Positions 1-8,375 of a stretch of 37,774 bases of DNA are shown in pieces (within the stretch, counting starts at the first letter, position 1; each line of letters starts with the position of its first letter). Location of the stretch: contig JBJEQN010000099.1 of the NCBI GenBank assembly GCA_051881775.1, positions 1 to 37,774 of the forward strand, written 5' to 3'. The stretch is from UMGS363 sp051881775. Its GTDB lineage: Bacteria; Bacillota; Clostridia; Oscillospirales; Ruminococcaceae. Under the pieces are notes generated by a model. That model was not told the origin of the DNA and did not search any database. It saw nothing but the letters and a program-made list of their open reading frames with translations. A program made the translations under genes and the position numbers.

Positions 1-736
1 GGGGCAGCGCCCCATTGTCGCTCCCGCAGGAGCGAAACACCCCTAAAGTAAGGCATAACGCATTGTAAAAGTAAAACAATCAAAGTAATCAAAGTAAAAA
101 ATCAACGGCGCAATTCACATTAAGAGCGGAATCGAGTAAAGTTTTGTACAACACAAAACTCGTGGAACCGACCCAATGTGAATTGCGCCTATTCTTATAT
201 ACCAAGATAAATTCCCCTCGGATAAAATGTGCGGAGCGAAGCAACGTGCATTTTATCCGACACAGCAAACAAGAACGGTTGATTTTCGCACAAAATCAGT
301 ATTTTCGCATTTTTCTGTAGGGGCGCACATTGTGCGCCCGTTTTTCTTACACGGAATTGTCCGTTGCGCCATACTGCCCGTTAATAACCGTCTTTTCGTG
401 CATAACAACACCATACTTTGCCGTGCCGCAGGAAAACACACCTCGCTGCGCTCGGTATATTTTCCTGCGAGGGTGACTTTGTTGTAATATGTAAGAAATA
501 GGCGCAATTCACATAGTCGGTTTTACAAGTTTTGTGTTATACGACACTTTACTTGGTTCCGCTTTTTAATGTGAATTGCGCCTTTGTAACTTATACTTTG
601 CTGTTTTTAACTTAACATTATTTTATGCTCAACTTTAGGGGTGTTTCGCTCTCTGCGGAGAGCGACAAGGGGCGCTGCCCCCTTGACCCCTGCCACCCTT
701 TGAAAAGCGTGGACGTAAACTTTAGACGCTTCGCGG
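1..736. repeat. Composite nested palindromic element, copy 1 (left end cut off)
   Basis: This stretch has no convincing gene. Its right arm (about 630-736) is the reverse complement of its left edge (1-60) and of the left arm of the second copy at 11501. Inside are two hairpins bounded by GGCGCAATTCACAT and its complement (107-189 and 501-582), a hairpin with CGGATAAAATG arms near 218-262, a GTAGGGGCGCAC palindrome (316-342) and a GCAGGAAAA hairpin (428-466). The element ends 25 bp past the stop of the GH26 gene. It encodes no transposase, so it is a non-autonomous repeat. The window edge removes its outer left arm. Confidence 0.8.
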
Positions 737-761
737 CGGGGCTTTTGCATATGATCTCACG

Positions 762-2165
762 TTAATACAGCTTCGGCAGCTCGTCAAGAGTTATAACATA
801 ATCATCGTTATATATCTCTTTGAGGGTTTTTGTATCGTTATGGTCTGTGATGTGTTCGGTGTGCCATGTCATGAACCATACCCATTTTGCCGAAGCGTTT
901 TTCAGCTGCTCGACTGTGGGGATACGTCCGCATTCGTGGAAGCATACGGGCTTTGTATCGCCCACTACCTTGCAGACGTTTGTGTACAGATTTCCGTTTG
1001 CACCGTCGCTGTAGGAATCGGCGCCTGCTATGTCAACATATTTATCGCCGGGATACCAGCTGTCATAGTTTTTGCCGTTGCCCGAATAGCCCAGCACCCA
1101 GATAAGATTGTCAAGTCCCCAGTAATTTGTGTAGCGGTCGTACATTATCGTCCAGAGCTTTTTGAAGTTCTCTGCGCCGCCCTTGCCCCACCAGAACCAT
1201 GCGCCGTCAAATTCGTGGAACGGTCTCCAAAGCACGGGTATATTCTTGTCTTTAAGCTCCTTTAAAGCCGCAGCGCCCTTGTCCATGCCCTTGATGAGCT
1301 TTTCATATTCGGTAGTGCCTTTTGTGAGAGCCTTGTCCCAGTCGACTATCTCGGTTTTCATTGATTCCGCCCAGCTTCCGCTGAAATCCGAGCCGCAGTG
1401 CCAGCAGATAGTAACTATTCCGCCCTTGTCATGCCATGCTGCGGCACGCTTGTTTACGCCGCTGAAATCATCGTTCATATAGTCAAGTCCGCGGATAGCA
1501 GGGTATTTGCCTGTGTTTTTGTAGATGTAGTCAAATTCGTACTGGTCGCTGCCCATCCATGTGGATTCCTGCTGACCGGAAATAATGCCGTTTCCATAGG
1601 TGCTGCAGATATATTCAAAAAGCGCCTTTGCTTCCTTTGAGGCGTTGGGATTTGACAGCTTCTGCGCACCGCTTTGATTTGCGGCTCCTTTTGTTGTAAC
1701 GGTGGTCTTTGCGGTGGTTTCTTTAGTGGTAACGGTAGTTTTTGCTGTGGTCTCTTTAGTGGTAACGGTAGTTTTTGTAGTAGTTTCTTTTGCGGTAACG
1801 GTAGTCTTGGCTGCGGTGGTCTCTTGGGTCGTAACAGCTGTAGTCTTGGCAGTTGTTTCTTCGGCGGCAGCTGTCTGTACGGCAGCTGCGGTTTCTGTCA
1901 CTTCTGCGGTGGTCTGAACGGTAACGGTCACTTCAGGCTCCGTTTCCGATGTGATCAGGGCAGTTGTTTCTTCGGAAGTAACTGCTTCTGTAGTAACGGA
2001 AGATGTGGTTTCCGATGTTGTTTCGGATAAGGACAGTACAGCCTCTCCCGATGTTTCCGATAAAGCCGCCGCAGATGTCTGAGAAGCGCTTTCAGCCTTG
2101 CCGCAGGCTGTTATGTTAAGTGCAAGAGCCAGAACGCAGAAAACCGACAATAATCTTTTTTTCAT
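762..2165 (-). CDS. GH26 family endo-beta-mannanase, lipoprotein
   Basis: Predicted exported glycoside hydrolase that cleaves beta-1,4-mannan outside the cell. The 467-residue protein starts with a lipoprotein signal peptide (ITAC lipobox, Cys21). A long Thr/Glu/Ala-rich linker follows (about 25-165), with tandem KTTVTTKETTA-like units at 117-160. The GH26 domain fills about 170-467. Family landmarks are WHCGSD near 255, WRPFHE with the probable acid/base Glu318, and HECG with the probable nucleophile Glu411. No carbohydrate-binding or dockerin module is seen, so the enzyme is probably held on the membrane by its lipid and spaced from it by the linker. The ribosome-binding site (GAGGGA) lies inside the last codons of the upstream SGNH remnant. 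Family assignment is firm; substrate (mannan rather than another beta-glycan) is inferred. Confidence 0.93.
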   Translation of the reverse strand: MKKRLLSVFCVLALALNITACGKAESASQTSAAALSETSGEAVLSLSETTSETTSSVTTEAVTSEETTALITSETEPEVTVTVQTTAEVTETAAAVQTAAAEETTAKTTAVTTQETTAAKTTVTAKETTTKTTVTTKETTAKTTVTTKETTAKTTVTTKGAANQSGAQKLSNPNASKEAKALFEYICSTYGNGIISGQQESTWMGSDQYEFDYIYKNTGKYPAIRGLDYMNDDFSGVNKRAAAWHDKGGIVTICWHCGSDFSGSWAESMKTEIVDWDKALTKGTTEYEKLIKGMDKGAAALKELKDKNIPVLWRPFHEFDGAWFWWGKGGAENFKKLWTIMYDRYTNYWGLDNLIWVLGYSGNGKNYDSWYPGDKYVDIAGADSYSDGANGNLYTNVCKVVGDTKPVCFHECGRIPTVEQLKNASAKWVWFMTWHTEHITDHNDTKTLKEIYNDDYVITLDELPKLY

Positions 2166-2166
2166 A

Positions 2167-2285
2167 TTACTTTTCCCTCACATATTCCATAATATCATCA
2201 TAGACAGCACGGTAGCCGTCCTCGTTGATGTGCATACCTTCGATGGTGTACTCCGCCTTAAGCCTGCGCTCTGTCCGTATTTTTA
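2167..2285 (-). pseudogene. C-terminal remnant of an SGNH/GDSL hydrolase
   Basis: Between the chemoreceptor stop and the GH26 start, the minus strand carries about 39 in-frame codons that end at a TAA (2167-2169) two bases before the GH26 ATG. The reading frame ends with GMHINEDGYRAVYDDIMEYV, the typical C-terminus of SGNH esterases, with the block V His in the GMH(I)N motif. The catalytic GDS block and the rest of the domain are missing; upstream the frame runs straight into the chemoreceptor 3' end. The normal esterase gene was probably upstream of and coupled to the mannanase, and was lost by a deletion or insertion that brought in the chemoreceptor gene. It has no start codon or ribosome-binding site of its own that would make a sensible protein. 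Confidence 0.7.
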
Positions 2286-4319
2286 TCAAAGCTCGAATTT
2301 TCCGATAAGCTCCTTAAGCATACCAGCCTGTCCCGAAAGCTCCTCCGAAGCGGCAGCGCTTTCCTCGGCGGTTGCAGAGTTGGACTGAACAACGCCGGAT
2401 ATGCGGTTTATATCTTCGGTGATCTTCGTTACCATATCCGTCTGCTTGCGTCCCGATTCGGTGATGTCATTGATTATCTTCTTCAGTTCAAGAGTGTATT
2501 CGTCCAGCGTCTTTAACGCCTCGGCGGTCTGAGCGGTTATTTTTGAACCGCTGTTCACGGCTTCAACAGAGCTGCCTATCAGCTTTGTGGTATCGCTGAC
2601 AGCTTCCGCAGATTTTGCCGCAAGGTTCCTTACCTCGTCTGCAACAACGGCAAAGCCCTTTCCTGCTTCTCCTGCTCTTGCCGCCTCCACTGCAGCGTTC
2701 AGAGCAAGGATATTTGTCTGGAAAGCAATGTCCTCAATGGTTTTTATGATGTTGCTTATCTTGTCGGAGGTGCTGTTTATGTTTGTCATAGCTTCGGTAA
2801 GGCTGTCCATTCTGCCGTTTACCTCGTCAAGATAGTCTGAGGTGTTGGTCATAAGCTTGTGGGCTTCGGTACAGTTTTCGGAGTTCGCCTTTACCTGTTC
2901 TTCAATGTTTTCAAGATTAGCAGCAAGCTGGTCGATGGCGACCGTCTGCTCCACCGTACCTTGGGACAAGGTCTGAGCGCCTGCTGCGACCTGTTCCGAG
3001 CCGGAGCTTACCTGTTCGGCAGCTGCGGAGATGTCTGTAAGCACGGACGACAGCTTGTTTTTTATAGCTTCAAGATCATCGGCAAGGACAGCAAAATCGC
3101 CTATGTAATAATTCCTGTTCATTTCAACGTCAACGGCAAAATTCTCGTCAGCCATTTCACCGAGAATGCGTCCTATGTCGTTTGTTGCGTTTTTGAGGGA
3201 AATGCACAGCATATTCACAGCGTTTGCAATGTTGCCTATCTCGTCCTTTCTGCCCGTGTATTTATCCACCTCGTCCGCTGCGTCAAGACGTATATTTCCA
3301 AGCTCGGTAACGGCGTTTTCAACGGCTTTCAGCGGCGCTATCATTTTTCTTACAACGAAATATGCGGCTATTGTAAGAAGTATCTCGCTTACTATACATA
3401 TGATGCCCAGCTTTATCCTCATAACTTCTGCGGCAGCAAGTACCTCGGATGACTTGTCGGAAAGAATAAATACCCAGCCCTGTTCGCTCAGGCTGTTGAA
3501 AGCCGCAATGTTTTTCCGTCCATTTTCGTCCTTGTAATTTATTGAGCCGCAGACATCCTCGCTCTGACCTTTTACCTGCGCAATAATGTCGTTCACAAAT
3601 TCTTCTTCGGCAACGGTGGTTATCTTTTCCGCATCTGGGTGGAAGATGTATTCTCCCGTATTTGCGTTCACAAGAAAATACTGCGCTTCCGATAAACCGT
3701 CAAGGGGCAGCTCGTTCAGCTTATCCACAAGACCGCTTGTGAATATGCCTATTCCGCCGAGACCGATATGGCTTCCGTCTTCCTCTCTGACAGCCTTGTA
3801 CATGGAAATTATCTGCTCGCCGGTAGCGGGGGAGATAAGTATGCCCGTGTTATACACGCCCTCGGTAGCAAGGATAGCGTCATGCAGCTGCTTGCGCCTT
3901 TCTTCATCGGGACGGGTGATCTTGCCGACTACATTAACGTTTGTGTGGGTAAGCATTTTTGTGTCCCAGCTGCTGGCATAGATGCCTTCAAGGTTAGTCA
4001 GGTCTTTGCTAAAGGTTTCCGTATATTTCTGTGCGGCGGAAACATATTCCGCATTTGACGGGTCACGGAGCAGGTCGTATATCTGCTCTGCTTTAAGGTA
4101 AGCAGTAAGGGTGTCCTCGGTGGACTTTATGTAATTCTGTATTATTTCGGAACGGTCGATAGCTGCGGTCTGCATATTGTTTACAGCGTTATCGCGAGCC
4201 GACGCCGAAACGGAGCTGTTCATAAATATAAACAGGAAAGTAAACGCAATAAATTGCGTGACCAGTACGGCTCCCGAGATCTTTAATCCCAGTTTGCATA
4301 TTTTCTTGTTTGTGTTCAT
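2286..4319 (-). CDS. Methyl-accepting chemotaxis protein with extracellular Cache-type sensor
   Basis: Transmembrane chemoreceptor of 677 residues. It has an N-terminal membrane segment (about 13-34), a periplasm-facing sensor domain of roughly 260 residues that looks like dCache (motifs around GIYASSWDTKM and GEYIFHPDA), a second membrane segment (about 303-322), a HAMP linker (about 323-380) and a cytoplasmic signalling domain. The hairpin tip is intact (IAFQTNILALNAAVEAARAG), so it should couple to CheA/CheW. No other chemotaxis or flagellar gene is in the window. The start has a good ribosome-binding site (GGGAGG, 6 bp spacing). The next gene downstream is a mannanase, which suggests, but does not show, sensing of plant-derived ligands. 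Confidence 0.93.
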   Translation of the reverse strand: MNTNKKICKLGLKISGAVLVTQFIAFTFLFIFMNSSVSASARDNAVNNMQTAAIDRSEIIQNYIKSTEDTLTAYLKAEQIYDLLRDPSNAEYVSAAQKYTETFSKDLTNLEGIYASSWDTKMLTHTNVNVVGKITRPDEERRKQLHDAILATEGVYNTGILISPATGEQIISMYKAVREEDGSHIGLGGIGIFTSGLVDKLNELPLDGLSEAQYFLVNANTGEYIFHPDAEKITTVAEEEFVNDIIAQVKGQSEDVCGSINYKDENGRKNIAAFNSLSEQGWVFILSDKSSEVLAAAEVMRIKLGIICIVSEILLTIAAYFVVRKMIAPLKAVENAVTELGNIRLDAADEVDKYTGRKDEIGNIANAVNMLCISLKNATNDIGRILGEMADENFAVDVEMNRNYYIGDFAVLADDLEAIKNKLSSVLTDISAAAEQVSSGSEQVAAGAQTLSQGTVEQTVAIDQLAANLENIEEQVKANSENCTEAHKLMTNTSDYLDEVNGRMDSLTEAMTNINSTSDKISNIIKTIEDIAFQTNILALNAAVEAARAGEAGKGFAVVADEVRNLAAKSAEAVSDTTKLIGSSVEAVNSGSKITAQTAEALKTLDEYTLELKKIINDITESGRKQTDMVTKITEDINRISGVVQSNSATAEESAAASEELSGQAGMLKELIGKFEL

Positions 4320-4358
4320 TTTGTACCTCCCGTTATTGCAAAAATAGACTTATGCCTG

Positions 4359-4387
4359 TTGAACTTATGCGTTATATATGATATAAT
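4359..4387 (+). promoter_or_regulatory. Sigma-A promoter of the LysR gene
   Basis: TTGAAC and TATAAT are separated by 17 bp, about 80 bp ahead of the LysR start, in the divergent gap with the chemoreceptor gene. Confidence 0.6.
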
Positions 4388-4466
4388 CATATAGGTTTAA
4401 AATAATAAGATAAGAGTTTCGGCAGCTGATGAAGCCTGCCGCCGCAAAACTCGGGGAAGGGGTATT

Positions 4467-5336
4467 ATGGAGCTTAATCAGATAAAGCAGTTCAGAGTGA
4501 TAGCAAGAACGGAAAGCATATCAAAGGCCGCCGAACTGCTTTTTACCGCCCAGCCGTCATTGAGCCAGACCTTGAAGCGGCTTGAGACCGAGCTTGGTAC
4601 GCCGCTTTTTGAAAGACGGGGAAGAAGGATAGTACTCAACGGCGCAGGAAGGATATTCCTTAAATACTGCGATGAGGTGGTTGCCGCTCTTGACAGCGCC
4701 GCAAAGGAGATAGGCGAATATATAGGGCAGGAGAAAAGCGATATACATATTCTTGTGGAATCCACATCGCTTATCATTCTGGAGGTCGCCGAAAAGATGC
4801 GCAGGGATTACCCTTGGTCGCTGCCTCATTTTTATCACGGCTTCTGCGATGACTGGGACTTAAAGATCTGTTCGGATATGTGCCCCGATCTGGGCGTTCC
4901 CTCAAAGATGGTTATAGAAGAACCTATTGGGGTAATAATGCCGAAGTCACACTTTCTTGCTTCAAAAAAAGAGATATTCAAAGGTGACCTTGAAGGCTGC
5001 GGTTTTCTGAGCCTTAACCCGTCGGACGGATTGGCAAAGGTCATATCTCATTTCTGCTCCAAAGCAGGTTTCAAACAAAATATAACAATGTATGTGGATT
5101 CACCCTCGGTAATGCAGGAGCTGCTTAAAAAGGATTTCGGCATTGCCTTTGCGCCCCGGTACACATGGCACAGCTATTATGACGGCGCATTGATATTCAA
5201 GCCTGTGGAAGATATGCCAATGAGACATTTTGTTCATCTTGTAGTGAACGATAAAAAATACGTCACCAAGGAAACGCAGTGCTGCTGTGATGCGATTGCC
5301 AAATTTTACACAGAATATGCACGGAAATTCTGCTGA
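4467..5336 (+). CDS. LysR family transcriptional regulator
   Basis: DNA-binding regulator of 289 residues. The N-terminal winged helix-turn-helix (about 1-62) has the usual LysR pattern: SISKAAELLFTAQPSLSQTL followed by LETELGTPLFERRGRR. A two-lobed effector domain follows (about 90-285). Start: ATG 4467 preceded by GGAAGGGG. It is divergent from the chemoreceptor gene and may control that gene or itself, as LysR proteins often do; the inducer cannot be told from sequence. The C-terminal region contains a run of three Cys (CCC near 272) that is not a family feature. Confidence 0.92.
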   Translation: MELNQIKQFRVIARTESISKAAELLFTAQPSLSQTLKRLETELGTPLFERRGRRIVLNGAGRIFLKYCDEVVAALDSAAKEIGEYIGQEKSDIHILVESTSLIILEVAEKMRRDYPWSLPHFYHGFCDDWDLKICSDMCPDLGVPSKMVIEEPIGVIMPKSHFLASKKEIFKGDLEGCGFLSLNPSDGLAKVISHFCSKAGFKQNITMYVDSPSVMQELLKKDFGIAFAPRYTWHSYYDGALIFKPVEDMPMRHFVHLVVNDKKYVTKETQCCCDAIAKFYTEYARKFC

Positions 5337-5464
5337 AATTTGTAAAAACCGATAATTTCAGATATATTATATCATATTTCGGCAAGTATTTATAATACAT
5401 ATTTAATATATGCATATTATTTTTAAGTTATATAGCTTTAGGTGAATGAAGGAGACGGATAAAT

Positions 5465-5950
5465 ATGGACAGCGGATATGAAATAAAACTGCTTGAAAGG
5501 GAAAATGAAATTGACGAGGCAATAAAGCTGGCGGAGGAGGTTTTTACCGAGTTTGAAGCCCCCGTTTACCCAAAAGAGGGCGCAGACAGCTTCTATAGCT
5601 TTCTTTACGGCGAAAATATGCGAAAAATGCGAAGCGAGGGCAGCATTCACTTTTTCGGAGCGTACTGCGGCGGCGTTCTTGCAGGTATATGCGCCCACAG
5701 AGCGACTGCACACATCACCCTTATGTTTGTGCGCCGTGAGTTTCAGCGCAAGGGCATTGGCAGAGCCCTTATGGAAGCGGCAATAGAGCATATACATCTT
5801 ATTTACGGGACCTATGCCGTTACCCTTAACGCCGCTCCCTGCGGAATTGAGTTCTACAAGAGGATAGGCTTTATCCCTACGGATATGGAGCAGATGGCTG
5901 ACGGGATAATCTTCACTCCCATGCTATACTGCCGTCAGGGAAAAGCATAA
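5465..5950 (+). CDS. GNAT family N-acetyltransferase
   Basis: Acetyl-CoA-dependent acetyltransferase of 161 residues, a single GNAT domain of usual length. The acetyl-CoA pyrophosphate-binding motif is visible in VRREFQRKGIGRALMEAA (near residues 84-101), and the C-terminal GIEFYKRIGF strand-helix is typical. Start: ATG 5465 after AAGGAGA. Only 65 bp separate it from the AraC gene that follows, so the two are probably co-transcribed. The substrate (a small amine or a protein N-terminus) cannot be inferred. Confidence 0.9.
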   Translation: MDSGYEIKLLERENEIDEAIKLAEEVFTEFEAPVYPKEGADSFYSFLYGENMRKMRSEGSIHFFGAYCGGVLAGICAHRATAHITLMFVRREFQRKGIGRALMEAAIEHIHLIYGTYAVTLNAAPCGIEFYKRIGFIPTDMEQMADGIIFTPMLYCRQGKA

Positions 5951-6015
5951 AAAGTCGGGCGGAAGTCCGTTTTCAATGCTATAATATGATCACAGCGGAC
6001 GAAAGGAGAGGGGCT

Positions 6016-6846
6016 ATGAACCACTGGAACGAGGGCATCACAAACGCCGTAAGCTACATTGAAGAAAACCTTGACAAGGAGCTGAATATTGAAGATATTG
6101 CGGCAAAGGCGTATGTTTCGTCTTTCCACTTTCAAAGGATATTCAGCGTTCTCTGCGGCTTTACGGTAGGGGAGTACATACGCTGCCGAAGGCTCACTCT
6201 TGCGGCTCAGGAGCTTGCTTCGGGAGAGGAAAAGGTCATTGACATTGCGCTTAAATATGGGTACGATTCCCCCGACAGCTTTGCAAGAGCCTTTGCAAGG
6301 TTCCACGGCGTTCCTCCCTCTGCCGCAAAGCAGAAGGGCATAAGGCTCAACGCTTTTGCTCCGCTGAAAATCAAACTTACATTGGAGGGCGGCAATATGT
6401 TAGAGTACAAAATAGTCGAAAAGGCGCAGTTCACGGTAATGGGCAGGTCAAGAATGTTCAATTCCGACACTTCCTATGAGGAGATACCCAAGTTCTGGAC
6501 GGAGCATATGCAGAGCGAAGAAAGCAAGGTCGTATGCGGTATGTACGGCATCTGTCTGGACGGCGACGGAAAGAATTTCGAGTATCTTATTGCGGATAAT
6601 TACGTTCCCCGGAACGAGGTGCCGGAGGGCTATGTTACAAAGGTGATACCTGCCGGAACATGGGCGATCTTCCCCTGCAGACTTAAGACCCTGCAGGACG
6701 TTAACACAAAGATCTGGAGCGAATGGCTCCCTTCCTGCAAAAGCTACAAATTAGCAGGAAACTACAACGTTGAAATGTACACGCCCCTATGCGAGAACCC
6801 CGAGGATACTTACAGCGAAATATGGGTGCCGGTTGAAAAGGTATAA
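6016..6846 (+). CDS. AraC family regulator with GyrI-like effector-binding domain
   Basis: Transcription factor of 276 residues. Two AraC helix-turn-helix motifs occupy about 8-105 (IEDIAAKAYVSSFHFQRIFS and ALKYGYDSPDSFARAFARFHG). A C-terminal GyrI-like/AraC_E_bind domain (about 125-276) probably binds a small amphipathic ligand, as in Rob or BmrR-type proteins. The ATG at 6016 is preferred to an upstream ATG at 5986 because it follows AAAGGAGAGG at good spacing and begins at the conserved first helix. It lies behind the GNAT gene, an arrangement that hints at a drug- or toxin-response pair. Confidence 0.92.
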   Translation: MNHWNEGITNAVSYIEENLDKELNIEDIAAKAYVSSFHFQRIFSVLCGFTVGEYIRCRRLTLAAQELASGEEKVIDIALKYGYDSPDSFARAFARFHGVPPSAAKQKGIRLNAFAPLKIKLTLEGGNMLEYKIVEKAQFTVMGRSRMFNSDTSYEEIPKFWTEHMQSEESKVVCGMYGICLDGDGKNFEYLIADNYVPRNEVPEGYVTKVIPAGTWAIFPCRLKTLQDVNTKIWSEWLPSCKSYKLAGNYNVEMYTPLCENPEDTYSEIWVPVEKV

Positions 6847-6874
6847 TTAAATAATTCGGAATTCGGAATTATAT

Positions 6875-6945
6875 TGAGTTTGAAGAGTGGAGAGTGAAGT
6901 TATTTGATACAAACTTCACTCTCCACTCTTCACTCTTCAAACTTA
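6875..6945. terminator. Hairpin repeat between convergent genes (GAAGAGTGGAGAG type)
   Basis: An inverted repeat built from GAAGAGTGGAGAGTGAAGTT and its complement sits exactly between the AraC and HxlR stops and can serve as a bidirectional terminator. A longer relative lies at 7343-7430 and one arm recurs near 37300. It is preceded by a short GGAATTCGGAATT repeat. Confidence 0.65.
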
Positions 6946-7269
6946 ATTTATGTTATTCTTAAATTCCTCGCCCCATTTTGCCATAGCGTCCAGAATGGGG
7001 GACATACTCTGTCCAAGCTCGGTGAGGGTATATTCCACTCTCGGCGGCACCTCGGGGAAAACCTCTCGTATAACAAGCCCGTTTTCCTCCATATCACGCA
7101 GATTTGAGGTCAGCACCTTTTGGGATATGCCCGTGACGGACTTTTTCAGCTCACCGAAACGCTTTGTGCCGCTTCGCAGGTCACGGAGTATAAGCACCTT
7201 CCATTTATCCCCGATAAGCATAAGGGTAGTTTCCACAGGACAGGGCGGCAGGTTGGTTTTGTCTATCAT
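6943..7269 (-). CDS. HxlR family transcriptional regulator
   Basis: Small winged helix-turn-helix protein of 108 residues. Landmarks are PPCPVETTLMLIGDKWKVLI, the RFGELKKSVTGISQKVLT recognition region and the wing VPPRVEYTLTELG. One Cys (residue 9) lies at the position of the redox-sensing Cys of HxlR proteins such as YodB and CatR. The start at 7269 is chosen over longer frames because it follows GGGAGGAT at 5 bp and matches the family length. It is divergent from an NAD(P)-binding oxidoreductase gene, the common target arrangement of HxlR regulators of electrophile or redox stress. Confidence 0.93.
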   Translation of the reverse strand: MIDKTNLPPCPVETTLMLIGDKWKVLILRDLRSGTKRFGELKKSVTGISQKVLTSNLRDMEENGLVIREVFPEVPPRVEYTLTELGQSMSPILDAMAKWGEEFKNNIN

Positions 7270-7342
7270 AAAATATCCTCCCGATATAGTATTTTCGGCA
7301 AATAAAACGCTTCTCCCCGATAAACCAAATTGGAATTCCAAT

Positions 7343-7430
7343 AAGTTTGAAGTGTGAGGAGTGAAGAGTGAAGTTGTTGATTGGCTTAACTCCACTCTTC
7401 ACTCTCCACACTTCACACTTAAACAACTTT
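7343..7430. repeat. Hairpin repeat of the GAAGAGTGGAGAG family
   Basis: Long imperfect inverted repeat: arms AAGTGTGAGGAGTGAAGAGT and its complement, separated by a short GTTGATTGGCTT loop. It lies in the upstream region of the HxlR gene. It is related to the hairpin at 6875-6945. The rest of the gap 7270-7546 holds a small stem-loop with a T-rich tail (about 7440-7470) and nothing else recognisable. Confidence 0.65.
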
Positions 7431-7546
7431 CGATTTATCGAGCAGACAACAGCTCTGCTTTCTTTATCATATCATAAAAAATCCAAACGTGCAACCAAAT
7501 TTATAGTTGAAATTTTTTCGCCAGATTTTTCCCGTACCTGCGCAAA

Positions 7547-7563
7547 GGTTACTTCAAGGTAAC
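7547..7563. promoter_or_regulatory. Probable HxlR operator
   Basis: A palindrome GTTAC-TTCAAG-GTAAC lies between the divergent HxlR and oxidoreductase genes, just upstream of the latter's promoter. Palindromes of this kind are usual HxlR-family targets; binding is inferred. Confidence 0.55.
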
Positions 7564-7585
7564 TATACCACAAAAAAGTGCCTAC

Positions 7586-7614
7586 TTTACAACGCATAAA
7601 AGCTGTGTTATCAT
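7586..7614 (+). promoter_or_regulatory. Promoter of the oxidoreductase-macrodomain-sirtuin operon
   Basis: TTTACA and TATCAT with a 17-bp spacer, 77 bp ahead of the first start codon and just downstream of the proposed HxlR operator. Confidence 0.5.
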
Positions 7615-7691
7615 AAAAACAAGGAAAGAGATCAAGCGCTTGGTTCTTCCGAAATATGTTTAAATAAGATATTTTTAGGAGGAATCATATT

Positions 7692-8321
7692 ATGAAAATC
7701 GCAGTTATTTGTGCAAACGGAAAAGCAGGTCAGCTTATCACAAAGGAAGCCGTAAACAGAGGTCTGGACGTTACCGCCGTTGTAAGAGGTGAAAACAAGT
7801 CCGCCGCAAAAAACGTTATTGTCAAAGACCTGTTCGACCTTACGTCAGACGATTTAAAGGGCTTTGACGCAGTTGTTGACGCATTCGGTGCTTGGACGCC
7901 CGATGTTCTGCCGCAGCACTCCACATCACTTATGCACCTTTGCGACATTCTCAGCGGAACAGATACACGCCTGCTGGTCGTAGGCGGCGCAGGAAGCCTT
8001 TATGTAAATGCGGAACACACACTTCAGGTCATGGACGGTCCCGATTTCCCCGAAATGTTCAAGCCTCTTGCAGCCGCACAGGGCAAGGCGCTTGACGAGC
8101 TTCGCACAAGAAACGATGTGAAGTGGACATTTATCAGCCCTGCCGGAGATTTCCGTGCGGACGGCGAAAGAACAGGCAGGTATATCCTCGGCGGTGAGGA
8201 GCTTGTGCTTAATTCCAAGGGTGAAAGCGTTATAAGCTATGCGGATTATGCCGTTGCAATGGTCGATGAGATAGTAAGCGGCAGCAATGTCCGCAGGCGT
8301 ATCAGCGTTGTTTCGGAATAA
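7692..8321 (+). CDS. NAD(P)-binding atypical short-chain dehydrogenase (NmrA/YwnB-like)
   Basis: Predicted NAD(P)H-dependent oxidoreductase or redox sensor of 209 residues with a Rossmann fold. The glycine-rich loop is ANGKAGQLI near 9-17 (GxxGxxG variant), then VVRGENK binds the adenosine phosphate, and LLVVGGAGSLYV gives the fourth strand region. The protein lacks the YxxxK pair of classical short-chain dehydrogenases, as is normal for the atypical class. Strong start: AGGAGGAATC before ATG 7692. It leads the operon with the macrodomain and sirtuin genes (54 bp to the next start) and faces an HxlR regulator, which suggests an oxidative or electrophile response role. The substrate is unknown. 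Confidence 0.88.
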   Translation: MKIAVICANGKAGQLITKEAVNRGLDVTAVVRGENKSAAKNVIVKDLFDLTSDDLKGFDAVVDAFGAWTPDVLPQHSTSLMHLCDILSGTDTRLLVVGGAGSLYVNAEHTLQVMDGPDFPEMFKPLAAAQGKALDELRTRNDVKWTFISPAGDFRADGERTGRYILGGEELVLNSKGESVISYADYAVAMVDEIVSGSNVRRRISVVSE

Positions 8322-8375
8322 GCGCCGCAGAAAATAAAACGGGCAGTCCTGTTGTCCTTGAAAGGAATGGTAATA

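Noticed and set aside
227..507. Overlapping open frames on both strands in the composite element, with similar translations at 11659-12051
   Set aside because: They are alike only because the repeat DNA is alike; frames shift between copies, there is no ribosome-binding site, and they consist of palindrome arms.
1674..2030. Regular repeats that could suggest a CRISPR array or satellite
   Set aside because: They are the codons of the Thr/Lys linker of the GH26 protein, without spacers.
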